Source: Psychrobacter aquaticus CMS 56 (GTDB lineage Bacteria > Pseudomonadota > Gammaproteobacteria > Pseudomonadales > Moraxellaceae). Taken from it: DNA of 64,000 bases. Position numbers and translations under genes: made by a program. This document shows positions 31,253-40,164 of this stretch, one piece after another (the first letter of the stretch is position 1; every line of letters begins with the position of its first letter). Location: the NCBI RefSeq assembly GCF_000471625.1, contig NZ_AUSW01000025.1, positions 1-64,000 on the forward strand, given 5' to 3'. The notes beneath the pieces were generated by a model. The model ran no database searches and had not been told where the DNA came from. It was given only the letters and a program-made list of their open reading frames with translations.

Positions 31253-33469
31253 TTATGCCGCACTGCTGGATTTAGTCTCGGACTCGGCATTTTCTAAATT
31301 GGTCATTTCTAACTCTGTCGTATCCAACTTAGTTACTTCTGGCACGATTGCTTCTAATTTTACAGGAACGCCGTTTACCGCTGCGTTGCCACTTAACGGA
31401 TCGATGAGCGTATCATCTGTCAGATCATTCACACTAACGCCTGCATGTGCCTGCGCTGTCTTTTGCTTTACCCCTGTGCGACCGTGACCAAAACCATGCG
31501 GAATACTCACGACCTTGGGCATTAGCTCATCTGTCACTTCCGCAATGATAATGACGCTACCGACGCGTGACGTCACTTTTACCGCTTGGCCATCCTCAAT
31601 ACCATATGCTTTGGCTGTGTCTGGATGCAGCATCAACGTACAACGAGACTTGCCTTTGACCAGTCGATGACTGTTGTGCAGCCATGAGTTGTTGCTACGG
31701 ACATGACGACGGCCTATCAATAAAACCTGCTCATCATCATAGTTCTGCATCATTTGCTGCACGCGCGCCAAATCTGCTTGATAAAAATCGACATTGAGAT
31801 GAATCTGCTTATCTGCATGCTTTAACGCTTGCGGCAACATGCTTTGTAATGCGCCTAAATCCACACCATGAGGGTTTTCAAGCAGTTTCTCTAACGTAAG
31901 CGCTTTATAAGGCCCATGTTTTAGGCCTTGATCGAGCAAGAATTTAGGCTCTAGCTTTTTCGTCAATGCACGTTCGGCTGTAGTCGCTTCTGATGCCTCT
32001 TTGTCTAGACGTTCTGCCAGCTCCAAATAAATCTCCCAATCGTGTTTTTCATTATCTTTTTTGTGGAATAAGGCTGGTGAATATTTGGCCACATTATGCA
32101 CAGCAAAACCATTAAAAGTGATGTCATAATGATCGCGCTCTAGTGGCGATACTGGCGGCAAGATAATATTGGCATGACGGCTGGTTTCATTGACGAAATA
32201 ATCCAATGAGACCATAAAGTCTAAGTTTGCTAAGGCTTTATCTAATTTTTCGCCATTGGGCGTGCTCAGTACAGGGTTGCCAGCGACCGTCATAAAACCT
32301 TTTAATTGTCCCTCGCCTTCGACCAGCATCTCATCCGCTATGGTAACGACGGGATACTCCCCATTAAAATCAGGCAAATGACTGACTCGGCTATGGCGCT
32401 TACCCAAATAACCTGGCCCTGAATTGTTCACCACATCGACCGCAGGATTCGGGAACATGAGACCCCCTACTTCGTCCAAACGGCCAGTGACTATATTTAT
32501 TACCATAATCAGATACTGGCTTAGTAAACCAAATTCTTGTACCGACACTCCCATGCGGCCATAACAGACAGCACTTTCGGCTTCACAAAACTCTTTTACC
32601 ATACGTTTGATTTCGGCGGCAGAAATGCCCGTTATACTGGCAACTGATTCCGCACGGTAGTCTTTGGCAAAGTCTCTTAGCCGCTCGATATCTGGTGCTA
32701 ATGCCGTCGCTCTATTCTCTTTGGCATAACCTTGCATGTAGATTTCATTCAACATCGCTAATAGCAATAAGACATCGGTCGCTGGGCGAATAAAATGATG
32801 CTCGCTGGCGATGTCCGCTGTTTCCGTACGTCTTGGGTCAATCACTACTACCTTGCCTGCGCGGGCTTGAATATCTTTTAGCTTTTGGCGCATATTCGGC
32901 GCGGTCATGATACTGCCATTAGACGCCAGCGGATTGCCACCGATGATAAGCATATACTGGGTACGATTGATATCAGGGACAGGAATACGCAGCATGTGAC
33001 CGAACAGATGCATACACACGATGTGATGCGGCAATTGGTCGATGGAAGTGGCAGAAAAACGACTACGCGTTTTTATACTGGTTAATAAATGCTTAATCGT
33101 CAGCATACCGCCCAAATTATGGACATTTGGATTGCCCAAATAAATACCAAGCGCGTTTTTACCATATTTTTGCTGAACGGACTGGATACCTGCAGCGACT
33201 TTATCCAAAGCTTCCGGCCAACTAATTTCTTTCCAACCGTCCGCCGTTCTCTCTACAGGTTGGCGCAGGCGATCAGGATCCTCGTGCAAGTCTTGTAAGG
33301 CTGTCGCTTTTGGACAAATATACCCTCGCGAAAATGGATCGTCTTTATCACCTTTGATCGACAAGACTTTTTCGCCATCGTGCTTGATGACGATACCGCA
33401 CATCGCTTCACATAAGTTACAGGTTCTAAAGTGGGTCTGCTCGTTCACTTGGGTGGGTTCACTGCTCAT
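31253..33469 (-). CDS. molybdopterin-dependent oxidoreductase (formate dehydrogenase/nitrate reductase type)
   Basis: A 738-residue enzyme of the DMSO reductase superfamily. The N-terminal 4Fe-4S site reads CNLCEAMCG (about residues 17-25), with the fourth Cys in RGYICPK. Molybdopterin-binding segments include LIIGGNPLASNGS and a C-terminal MopB domain (LMLHPDTAKAYGIEDGQAVKV, about 625). No signal peptide is seen, so it is probably cytoplasmic; the substrate is unknown. The ATG at 33469 is chosen because GGGAG lies 8 bases upstream; a GTG two codons earlier is in frame. A TetR-type regulator lies immediately upstream on the same strand. No partner subunit gene is adjacent. The acidic C-terminal tail is rich in Glu, Thr and Leu. 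Confidence 0.85.
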   Translation of the reverse strand: MSSEPTQVNEQTHFRTCNLCEAMCGIVIKHDGEKVLSIKGDKDDPFSRGYICPKATALQDLHEDPDRLRQPVERTADGWKEISWPEALDKVAAGIQSVQQKYGKNALGIYLGNPNVHNLGGMLTIKHLLTSIKTRSRFSATSIDQLPHHIVCMHLFGHMLRIPVPDINRTQYMLIIGGNPLASNGSIMTAPNMRQKLKDIQARAGKVVVIDPRRTETADIASEHHFIRPATDVLLLLAMLNEIYMQGYAKENRATALAPDIERLRDFAKDYRAESVASITGISAAEIKRMVKEFCEAESAVCYGRMGVSVQEFGLLSQYLIMVINIVTGRLDEVGGLMFPNPAVDVVNNSGPGYLGKRHSRVSHLPDFNGEYPVVTIADEMLVEGEGQLKGFMTVAGNPVLSTPNGEKLDKALANLDFMVSLDYFVNETSRHANIILPPVSPLERDHYDITFNGFAVHNVAKYSPALFHKKDNEKHDWEIYLELAERLDKEASEATTAERALTKKLEPKFLLDQGLKHGPYKALTLEKLLENPHGVDLGALQSMLPQALKHADKQIHLNVDFYQADLARVQQMMQNYDDEQVLLIGRRHVRSNNSWLHNSHRLVKGKSRCTLMLHPDTAKAYGIEDGQAVKVTSRVGSVIIIAEVTDELMPKVVSIPHGFGHGRTGVKQKTAQAHAGVSVNDLTDDTLIDPLSGNAAVNGVPVKLEAIVPEVTKLDTTELEMTNLENAESETKSSSAA

Positions 33470-33612
33470 GGTCACGCTCCCTGTTATTTTTGACTATCGT
33501 TTTCACTATTAAATCCATTTAATGGTTTTGATCGTTTTGGTATCTTATCGTCAGAGAATTTTAATGATTCATCACTTATACGTTTGGTGATTAATAATTG
33601 ATCATTAAGCAC

Positions 33613-34356
33613 TTATCCTTTGCTGTTTGTTTGAGCAAAACTGCTAAAGAGTGCATCAAAATTCTTGCACAGCATGGCAATTGCTTGCTGCCGTGAATAA
33701 CGTCCGTGATGACAGCCCAATATCAACTCATGTACTTGGGCAGTAGCGATATCGACACAGAGATTGATCTCAGACACATCAAAAGTGCGCTCGGCTGACG
33801 AGAGTCCTTGAATAAATATCTCTACCCACTCTTCTTTTATCTCGCCAATCAAGCGACCTAGGCCTTTATTGACGAGATGACTATTTTTAGACGAGCCCAT
33901 TGTCGAGCGCTGGTTTTCTTGCATTGCACTACTGCCCAGACTGTCTTCGATTAAGCGCTGAAATAGGGCAATATTTTGGAATGCAGCATCAAAAATCATG
34001 GTCAAACAGTGCTGGCAACGCTCATTGAACTGCTCGTTAGTCAGCGTTGTATAATCTTTTAGCATGTTTATCCAAGCCATACGTATGGGAGACAGATAAT
34101 TGTGTTTGAGCTGCTCACCCAACTCATGTTGCAACGCCTCTAAGTCATCGAAATGGTTATAAAAACTTGGCTGCGCAATTCCTGCGCCTTTGGCGATTTT
34201 ATTCATACTCATGCCACTAGCGCCGTCTAAGCTATACAACTGCAAAGCACTTTTTAGCAAGGCTCGACGCGTTTTGGTTTTTGCCAGCGTACGCCTAGTC
34301 TCTATCGGTGGCTCTAAAATTGCGTTTGTAGCAATGAGGGTATTGGGTGAATTCAC
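33613..34356 (-). CDS. TetR-family transcriptional regulator
   Basis: A 247-residue regulator. Its N-terminal helix-turn-helix covers about residues 27-72 (ALLKSALQLYSLDGASGMSM, then KIAKGAGIAQPSFYNHFDD). The ligand domain contains an inserted SSAMQENQRSTMGSSKNSHL stretch. The C-terminal half resembles FabR-like and other fatty-acid-linked regulators only weakly. It lies 143 bp upstream of the molybdopterin oxidoreductase on the same strand, so it may regulate that gene; this is inference from position. Confidence 0.82.
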   Translation of the reverse strand: MNSPNTLIATNAILEPPIETRRTLAKTKTRRALLKSALQLYSLDGASGMSMNKIAKGAGIAQPSFYNHFDDLEALQHELGEQLKHNYLSPIRMAWINMLKDYTTLTNEQFNERCQHCLTMIFDAAFQNIALFQRLIEDSLGSSAMQENQRSTMGSSKNSHLVNKGLGRLIGEIKEEWVEIFIQGLSSAERTFDVSEINLCVDIATAQVHELILGCHHGRYSRQQAIAMLCKNFDALFSSFAQTNSKG

Positions 34357-34777
34357 TGTCGAGTTGTCCTGATTTCATATAATAATTGTTTTTATTTTAA
34401 CTATAAGCCTATAGTCATTTGAATAATAAGTCTATCGGTAAATCATTAGTAGCATTCATTTAATTAAGAGTAATGCACTAAGCTGCGACCATAACACCCA
34501 CAGCTTAATTCCTGTTTCTTGGCGGCTTTTACATAAATCGCTGACAAAACACGTTTGTCATTACACAAACAAGCTGTTTATAACATAAGCGAGCGAATTC
34601 TTATCATAAAGAAACACTCTAAACATTGCTTATACAGACAAGGCAATTTCGAGAGCCTATATTAGGTCTTACTAACTGGTCTGCTGATACTTATGGCTAC
34701 TAAGTAGTAAATAAATTGAAGCCAGATGGAAAAATTGTCTCAACAACCAATCTGATAATAAAATAAGGAATATAATA
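34357..34777. other. intergenic region upstream of csbD-like gene
   Basis: 421 bp of AT-rich divergent promoter space for the TetR gene (minus) and the CsbD gene (plus). No ORF, RNA gene or clear repeat is seen. Confidence 0.35.
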
Positions 34778-34981
34778 ATGAATGAACAGACTTTGAAAGG
34801 TGACTGGAATCAAATGAAAGGCTCAGTAAAACAAAAATGGGCTGATCTCACTGATGATGATCTATTACATGTTGAAGGCAGTCGCGACAAGCTAGTAGGC
34901 AAAGTCCAAGAACGTTATGGTCATGCTAAGGAAGACGCTGAACGCGAAGTAGATGATTGGCGCACTGAAAATAAATATTAA
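34778..34981 (+). CDS. CsbD-family stress protein
   Basis: A 67-residue hydrophilic protein: LKGDWNQMKGSVKQKWADLT and the C-terminal GHAKEDAEREVDDW match CsbD/YjbJ proteins, which are small, highly charged and induced by general stress in several bacteria. AAGGA stands 9 bases before the ATG, and a perfect terminator follows. Function beyond the stress link is unknown. Confidence 0.9.
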   Translation: MNEQTLKGDWNQMKGSVKQKWADLTDDDLLHVEGSRDKLVGKVQERYGHAKEDAEREVDDWRTENKY

Positions 34982-35056
34982 TCAATTTTTGATTGCGTAG
35001 CTATCAGTTGTATAATGACTTTATTTTAAAGCATTTGATTTTAGACAATTGATATA

Positions 35057-35088
35057 AAAAAACCGCCTGTAATTACAGGCGGTTTTTT
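35057..35088. terminator. csbD-gene terminator (perfect, bidirectional)
   Basis: AAAACCGCCTGT and ACAGGCGGTTTT form a perfect 15-bp or longer stem with a 4-base AATT centre and a T-run. Confidence 0.92.
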
Positions 35089-35189
35089 ATTTAATGACAC
35101 CTATAGCGTGTCCTAAATCCATTGTGAATCTATACAGCTCTAAATTGCTTAGATTAGAGATGAACGCATTAGCAATCCCCAGACACGAT

Positions 35190-35223
35190 AAAACCGCATA
35201 GCAATGAATTGTTATGCGGTTTT
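35190..35223 (+). terminator. orphan terminator-like hairpin (possible sRNA end)
   Basis: AAAACCGCATAGCAA pairs with TTGTTATGCGGTTTT (one mismatch), 4-base loop, modest T-run. No annotated gene ends here: the CsbD gene already has its own terminator 100 bp upstream. It could end a small RNA lying between 35095 and 35223. Confidence 0.5.
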
Positions 35224-35515
35224 ATTGTTAACCATCCCTGTTACCTATCACGACTGCTTCCCATACGTCCTTGCATGATATTCAGTATATTGTGATACTG
35301 GGCATCCTGCCCTTTTACTACACTTAACAGCATTAACTACTGTTATCAGCAGAGGTCACGCGTCCTTACTTCACTTAATATTATCATCCTGATGCCAATA
35401 AGCGAATCATTATCCTTAATGCGGTCAACTCAATCCTTGAGTCACATTCCCTAATGCCGTATGACTATAGTGCCTAATTATTAGCTAGATGTTAAGTCGT
35501 ATAAGCGTCATTGCG

Positions 35516-35533
35516 TGTAAGCATATGCTTACA
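35516..35533. promoter_or_regulatory. 18-bp perfect palindrome
   Basis: TGTAAGCATATGCTTACA is a perfect palindrome with no spacer, 199 bp upstream of the lipoprotein ATG at 35732. It is a plausible operator for a dimeric regulator; no regulator is identified. Confidence 0.45.
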
Positions 35534-35731
35534 ACCATCTTATTGTTTGAAAGAATTACAACTTACTAACGCAGAAGACACTTATTATCAAGTTTTGTGC
35601 TCTATCATATTGAATGTAAGCAAATATTTCTAACTATATAACTAAAGTTCCTTAAAAACTGACAATGATGCGCGCGACTATCATAGTACCTATTCGCAAG
35701 CAATTTGAAAAATACAATAGGATATCAGATT

Positions 35732-36175
35732 ATGAGTATGTTAAAGGCTTTCTCATTTAAAAGTGTCATATCTACTAGCCTTGTGGTGGCCTTATTAGGC
35801 ACTACCGTCGGCTGTACCGTTGCAAGCTCAGGCTATGGAAATCAGCCGGTATATCGTGGTGGTGATATTTATAGCAATGCCGACTACAATCGTGTCAGCC
35901 AACAGCTACGCCAAAACTTACGCCGTCAAGGCTATCAAGTCATGGATATCAGGTCTGATAATTATCGCGGTAATCGAGCTCTCACTGCCCATGTTAGAAA
36001 AGACAATCAAAACTATGAGCTTAAATATGCTTATCCAAGCCTTAAACTTATTAGCTCAAACAGAACCTCTTGGTCTAATAACGATAAACACAAAAAATAT
36101 GAGAAAAAACATACTCAAAAAAATAAGTACAAAAACAATGGTAAGCATAAAGGCAAGTACAATAAGCATCATTAA
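35732..36175 (+). CDS. small lipoprotein with Lys/His/Asn-rich tail
   Basis: A 147-residue protein with a signal peptide ending in the lipobox GTTVGC (Cys about residue 28). The middle has NADYNRVSQQLRQNLRRQGY and a short domain resembling a peptidase-propeptide (PepSY-like) fold, by impression only. The last 35 residues are almost wholly Lys, His, Asn and Tyr (KHKKYEKKHTQKNKYKNNGK), strongly basic. AGGAT stands before the ATG at 35732; an upstream TTG at 35705 is in frame but lacks support. No function is recognised; the tail might bind acidic polymers or metal. Confidence 0.7.
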   Translation: MSMLKAFSFKSVISTSLVVALLGTTVGCTVASSGYGNQPVYRGGDIYSNADYNRVSQQLRQNLRRQGYQVMDIRSDNYRGNRALTAHVRKDNQNYELKYAYPSLKLISSNRTSWSNNDKHKKYEKKHTQKNKYKNNGKHKGKYNKHH

Positions 36176-36276
36176 TTTTGAAGTAAATTTAAGTTTTTGA
36201 CATTACTAACTTCTTGATGCCTTTGGTCAAACTCATTAGTGCTTGGTGTGTTTGACCATTTTTATACGTTGAGAAA

Positions 36277-36344
36277 TATAGTCGGTGAAAAGTAATATCG
36301 ATACAGAACGTGCTGCTGGGACTTTAAAGTTTTTCAACTATATT
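36277..36344 (+). repeat. MITE-like dispersed repeat, short copy E (internal deletion)
   Basis: Keeps both ends (ATATAGTCGGTGAAAAGTAA, and TTTTTCAACTATAT) and GTGCTGCTGGGA but lacks the inner core present in the longer copies, giving 68 bp in place of about 140. Its left end is nearly identical to copy A. Confidence 0.75.
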
Positions 36345-36351
36345 AATTCGC

Positions 36352-36663
36352 TTAAAACGCCAATACTTTTAGCACATCATAAGCGGGCGTCTCATAAGGA
36401 TGGACTTTCTTTAGAGCAGTGATAACAGCCTCTATGGCATTTTCGGCAACAACCATCTCAACGCGCCACTCATCAACGCTTTCAAGGTTGTCATGTACGC
36501 CGATATGCGGCGTACTACCTACCAATGGTTTGAACTGCCCTGTCCCCTGTACTTGCCAGCAGCACTGCTCGTAATGCCCCATGGTTCCTGCACCAGCCGC
36601 AAATAAGGCAAACTTCACTACCTCTAATGCTTCATTGGGAATAAATACGGTTAGTTTATACAT
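36352..36663 (-). CDS. NIF3/YqfO-like small protein
   Basis: A 103-residue protein matching the stand-alone YqfO/CutA-like domain found inserted in NIF3 proteins. MYKLTVFIPNEALEVVKFALF begins the domain, GAGTMGHYEQCCW is the conserved loop, and KKVHPYETPAYDVL closes it. The fold resembles PII/CutA proteins; the role is unknown. The ATG at 36663 has AGGATCAA upstream; the frame runs on into mpg without a better start. It is 35 bp downstream of mpg on the same strand and probably co-transcribed. Confidence 0.85.
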   Translation of the reverse strand: MYKLTVFIPNEALEVVKFALFAAGAGTMGHYEQCCWQVQGTGQFKPLVGSTPHIGVHDNLESVDEWRVEMVVAENAIEAVITALKKVHPYETPAYDVLKVLAF

Positions 36664-36698
36664 ATTGTTGATCCTAAATAAAGTAAGCAAAGAGACAG

Positions 36699-37331
36699 CT
36701 ACTTTTTGGATAAAGAAGGATGATCCGTCCATACATAGCGTAGCAGCCACTCTTTGGCATCACCAGCATAATCGATACCAATACGTGGACGCAATGATAT
36801 TGGCGGTGTGCAGCCATCATCTTCTACCCAGACCTCGGATGAAGGTTCAATAGATTTGCCATATAACTGGCGATCAATTTGTAAACGCTTGGTCAGTTTT
36901 CCTGGACCTGCAAACTGCTTGGGATGGCTAAGCTGTTCGTCTAAGCTTAGCCTTTGCTCATCGAGCAAACGGTCACTGTCTTCTGTCAAAAATCCTGCCC
37001 GTATCAGCACCGACTCAGGTGACTCGGCAGCCGCAGTAATCATATTGAGCATATGATGAATACCATAAGTCAAATAAACATAAAAAACGCCACCTCGCTC
37101 ATACATAATTTCGGTGCGCGCTGTTCTTGTACCTGCATGCGAGTGACAGGCAGGGTCATCCTCACCGATATAGGCTTCGGTTTCTGAGATACGCATACGC
37201 AATACTTTAGCTGCACCATCCGTATCTATAAGCTTTCTACACAACACCTTACCGACCAAATCAGCGGCAACCACACACGTTGGACGAGTAAACCAACTAG
37301 GGTCTAAAACAGTTGATGAATCAGTGGACAT
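36699..37331 (-). CDS. mpg: 3-methyladenine DNA glycosylase (AAG/MPG type)
   Basis: A 210-residue base-excision repair enzyme of the AAG family, removing alkylated and deaminated purines. ISETEAYIGEDDPACHSHAG (about residues 48-67) carries the catalytic Glu. MYERGGVFYVYLTYGIHHMLN (about 75-95) is the DNA-intercalating and base-pocket region, and FAGPGKLTKRL (about 140) is typical. Its first 20 codons and about 120 bp of upstream DNA are repeated at 38311-38490. It precedes the YqfO-like gene. Not to be confused with TagA or AlkA families. Confidence 0.92.
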   Translation of the reverse strand: MSTDSSTVLDPSWFTRPTCVVAADLVGKVLCRKLIDTDGAAKVLRMRISETEAYIGEDDPACHSHAGTRTARTEIMYERGGVFYVYLTYGIHHMLNMITAAAESPESVLIRAGFLTEDSDRLLDEQRLSLDEQLSHPKQFAGPGKLTKRLQIDRQLYGKSIEPSSEVWVEDDGCTPPISLRPRIGIDYAGDAKEWLLRYVWTDHPSLSKK

Positions 37332-37753
37332 TAGCGAAACCTTTTCTTATTTTTATCATCTAATTGACATGGGTGAGCATTAACAAGTTAGCATAAAAGT
37401 AAGATAAGGTATCGAAGACACTGTTGATGCTATGTTTGATTTTTTATACGAGTTAAGCTACAAGCCTGTGCTTAAAAGGGTAATGTTAATACCCTGTGGT
37501 AAACATCAATAATTATGGCTAGAGAGAAGTTTGTCCTTAATCATTATTGATAAATGGGCAAAAACCGTAGTCTGTTTTGAGTGGTTGCATTATGTCAGTC
37601 TATTATGAGTCGTCTATTAATTGATTAAGAGGCCCGTTTTGATCGTTCCTGTAGGATATATCCTCGGAACTACATATATAGAACTGGTTTGGCTACCAAG
37701 GTAACAAACGATGATCAAACTTTCTATTTAAGTGTTTAAGCTAAAGAAACGAA

Positions 37754-37777
37754 AAAACCACGACTTGTCGTGGTTCT
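37754..37777 (-). terminator. terminator after the 92-codon orphan gene
   Basis: AACCACGAC and GTCGTGGTT form a 9-bp stem with a 2-base loop; on the minus strand six T follow. It lies 25 bp beyond the stop of the 37802-38080 gene, supporting that gene as real. Confidence 0.8.
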
Positions 37778-37801
37778 AATATTTAGAAATGAGCTTAATT
37801 T

Positions 37802-38080
37802 TCATAACATTCCAGCACGTTTAGCAATGAATTTACTATTAGGTAAGATTGTTATCAGTTGGTTATTTCCATCCAATCGATTTGAAATCATTACTTCGAC
37901 TTTATCCCTAATTGCCGTTAATTCTAATCCAAAAGTACACGCTCGCTCATCCTTTTCTTCTTTATTTTCAGATGGATAAGCAACTGAAAACTCTTTTATT
38001 TTTATCGATATTAATTGATCTCTCAGGAAATTCTTAATTATACCTAACTCGTAAACGGTCAATCTTGTGTCGTTACTCAT
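37802..38080 (-). CDS. hypothetical protein (92 residues)
   Basis: Not recognised. It is a charged, probably soluble protein (MSNDTRLTVYELGIIKNFLR at the start; EENKEEKDERACTFGLEL-like acidic stretch in the middle). An intrinsic terminator follows it. There is no strong ribosome site. It lies between mpg and the duplicated mpg 5' end, and the duplicated mpg promoter points towards it. It is AT-rich like the neighbouring 38587-39150 gene, and both look acquired. Confidence 0.55.
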   Translation of the reverse strand: MSNDTRLTVYELGIIKNFLRDQLISIKIKEFSVAYPSENKEEKDERACTFGLELTAIRDKVEVMISNRLDGNNQLITILPNSKFIAKRAGML

Positions 38081-38282
38081 TTTGTATCACTTATTTTAAA
38101 GAACCAAGGAGTAGTTATTACAGATCTGTAAGACTTATTGTAGGCTCTCCAACGAACCTTTAGTGTTTGTTTTTAGGTGTACAAATGTATAAACTTATGG
38201 TTGGAAATAGATATTCAGTATTTAAAATGTATTTCGCTAAAAACCATATTATCAATCATTTCTGTCAATCATATAAAGCGAC

Positions 38283-38363
38283 CTAAATATTCAATTTGCC
38301 TGATAGACAGGTTGGACGAGTAAACCAACTAGGGTCTAAAACAGTTGATGAAGCAGTGGACAT
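38283..38363 (-). pseudogene. remnant of a duplicated mpg 5' end
   Basis: From the ATG at 38363 the first 18-19 codons match mpg (MSTASSTVLDPSWFTRPTC, one substitution: Ala for Asp at residue 4). Homology then stops near 38308, and the frame ends after 26 codons in unrelated sequence. The upstream DNA (to about 38490) also matches the mpg upstream region 37332-37455. Confidence 0.85.
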
Positions 38364-38490
38364 TAGAAGACACCTTATCTGATTTTTATACAATTATTAA
38401 TATGAATAAACGTTAATAAGTTAGCATAAAAACTAGATAAGATATTTAGGACAATGTTTACGCTATGTTTGATTTTTTTTAAGCTGTTTA
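38311..38490. repeat. direct repeat of the mpg 5' region (source 37279-37455)
   Basis: About 180 bp in the same orientation as the intact copy: the first 53 bp are nearly identical, the upstream half is diverged but alignable (GTTAGCATAAAA, GCTATGTTTGATTTTTT in both). The intervening DNA is about 850 bp and contains the orphan gene at 37802-38080. Confidence 0.85.
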
Positions 38491-38586
38491 AACTAGAATG
38501 ATAGTTTATAGTCTTACTGTTAGGCACAATTACCCAGTTCCCTTAGAATATATCCTATATTAATTCCAGCTTTATAAGGATTTCGA

Positions 38587-39150
38587 GTGCCAAATGCCTA
38601 TATAGAAATTTACACTGAAAATCAGAGTGAAACATGCCTAAAATGGGTAGGTGGAATGGTTAAAATACTGATGGGTTTCTATGAAAATACAAGAGGCTTA
38701 GAATGGTCAGGAGTCTACTCAGAATCTTACCAAGGAAAAGGATATACTTTCGTTCATTTATCTGCTTTATTGAAACACAGTGAGAGTGATGCTTATCAAT
38801 TACTTTTTGATTTCCTTCAAGAAGAATGCCAGACTCTTATTAAAGATCGTCCTGACGACTGTCATATTTTGCTAACCCCGCAGTCACCAATAGACTATAA
38901 AGACGGTCTGGGACTGAGAAATAGTCAGATTACCCAAAAATTTATCCAATTTCCTAATGTAGGAGTCATTACTTCAAGGTTTGCTGGCTATAGACGAATA
39001 GAAGTGATCATGGCACATAGAAAAACTGGATTTAGTGTCATTGCTAACGACCATAGAAGTCAAATTGCCAATACAGAAATTGCAGGTCAATATCTTTATT
39101 CTAGAATACAGTTTTATAAATATTTACCTAAAGATGCGATTTGGTACTAA
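38587..39150 (+). CDS. hypothetical protein (187 residues, GTG start)
   Basis: Not recognised. The GTG at 38587 is supported by AAGGA six bases upstream, and a strong terminator follows the gene. The protein looks soluble, with many aromatic residues (MPNAYIEIYTENQSETCLKW at the start, GVITSRFAGYRRIEVIMAHR near the C-terminus). There is no signal peptide or membrane segment. It stands next to the duplicated mpg region and is AT-rich, so horizontal acquisition is likely. Confidence 0.65.
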   Translation: MPNAYIEIYTENQSETCLKWVGGMVKILMGFYENTRGLEWSGVYSESYQGKGYTFVHLSALLKHSESDAYQLLFDFLQEECQTLIKDRPDDCHILLTPQSPIDYKDGLGLRNSQITQKFIQFPNVGVITSRFAGYRRIEVIMAHRKTGFSVIANDHRSQIANTEIAGQYLYSRIQFYKYLPKDAIWY

Positions 39151-39267
39151 ACACTTATACACTTTCAATTATCGCAACAGGTACATTTTAGAATACGCTA
39201 ACTACATATCTAAACTAACAATCCACACACATATAGATTTTTGTATATTAAAACTAACTTTTTGCAT

Positions 39268-39300
39268 AAAAAAACTGAGCGCATGGCTCAGTTTTTTTAT
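39268..39300. terminator. bidirectional terminator between orphan gene and purC
   Basis: CTGAGC and GCTCAG with flanking A7 and T7 tracts that extend the stem; lies between convergent genes. Confidence 0.88.
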
Positions 39301-39321
39301 TTAACGCTAGGTATTAAATAC

Positions 39322-40035
39322 TTAGCTTAATGGCACACCAATACGGTTAGCCACTTCTTCATAGGCTTCGATGACATCGCCCAATGATTGGCGGAAACGG
39401 TCTTTGTCTAGCTTTTTCTTAGTAGTCTTATCCCAAATACGGCAACCATCTGGTGAAAACTCATCACCCAAAACGATACGGTCATGGAACACGCCAAACT
39501 CTAATTTAAAATCTACCAGTATCAAATCACCTGCATCAAACAAAGCTTTTAATACGTCATTCACTTGATGAGTCAGTGCTTCCATTCTAGCCAACTGCTC
39601 TGGAGTTGCCCAGCCCAGTGACACAGAAAGTGACTCATTGACCATTGGATCACCAAGTGCATCATCTTTATAAAACAGCTCATACGTAGGCGGTGTCAAT
39701 GCTTGGCCTTCTTCTAAGCCTAAACGACGAACCAAACTGCCTGCCGCAAAGTTGCGAACCACACACTCAACTGGAATCATCTCTAAACGCTTAACCAAAA
39801 CTTCGTCTTCAGACAATTGCTTTTCGAAATGCGTTTCGATGCCAGCGTCCGCCAATTTTTGCATAATAAACGCATTAAAGCGATTGTTGACGACGCCTTT
39901 GCGTGCCAACTGTTCGATACGCTTACCATCAAGCGCTGAGGTATCATCACGGAAGTGTAAAATCAAAAGATCGTTGTCTTCTGTTTCGTATACAGATTTG
40001 GCTTTGCCTTTATACAGCAGTTGTTGCTTTTGCAT
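39322..40035 (-). CDS. purC: phosphoribosylaminoimidazole-succinocarboxamide synthase
   Basis: A 237-residue SAICAR synthetase joining aspartate to CAIR in purine synthesis. [20 protein letters not shown] at the start, [14 protein letters not shown] (about 92-105), [11 protein letters not shown] (about 173) and [14 protein letters not shown] are signature segments. The length is the family norm. It lies downstream of the short bamC and dapA on the same strand, the E. coli dapA-bamC-purC order. Confidence 0.96.
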   Translation of the reverse strand: MQKQQLLYKGKAKSVYETEDNDLLILHFRDDTSALDGKRIEQLARKGVVNNRFNAFIMQKLADAGIETHFEKQLSEDEVLVKRLEMIPVECVVRNFAAGSLVRRLGLEEGQALTPPTYELFYKDDALGDPMVNESLSVSLGWATPEQLARMEALTHQVNDVLKALFDAGDLILVDFKLEFGVFHDRIVLGDEFSPDGCRIWDKTTKKKLDKDRFRQSLGDVIEAYEEVANRIGVPLS

Positions 40036-40164
40036 TATGGGAGTTCCTGTTCGTTCAAGCTTATGTGGTAAAAACGCGCAGCTACCGCTGAGTCTATATT
40101 ACCGTCTTTATCATATGTAAAGAAATAACAGTAACAAGCCAGCGGTATAAATAGGGAAATAGCA

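Larger units (their letters stand above)
35089..35731. other. long intergenic region with orphan hairpin and palindrome
   Basis: 640 bp without a recognisable gene. It contains an orphan terminator-like hairpin at 35190-35223 and an 18-bp perfect palindrome at 35516-35533, described separately. Confidence 0.5.

Noticed and set aside
38283..38363. 26-codon frame as a real small gene
   Set aside because: Its first 18-19 codons copy mpg and the rest is junction sequence; better explained as a duplication remnant.
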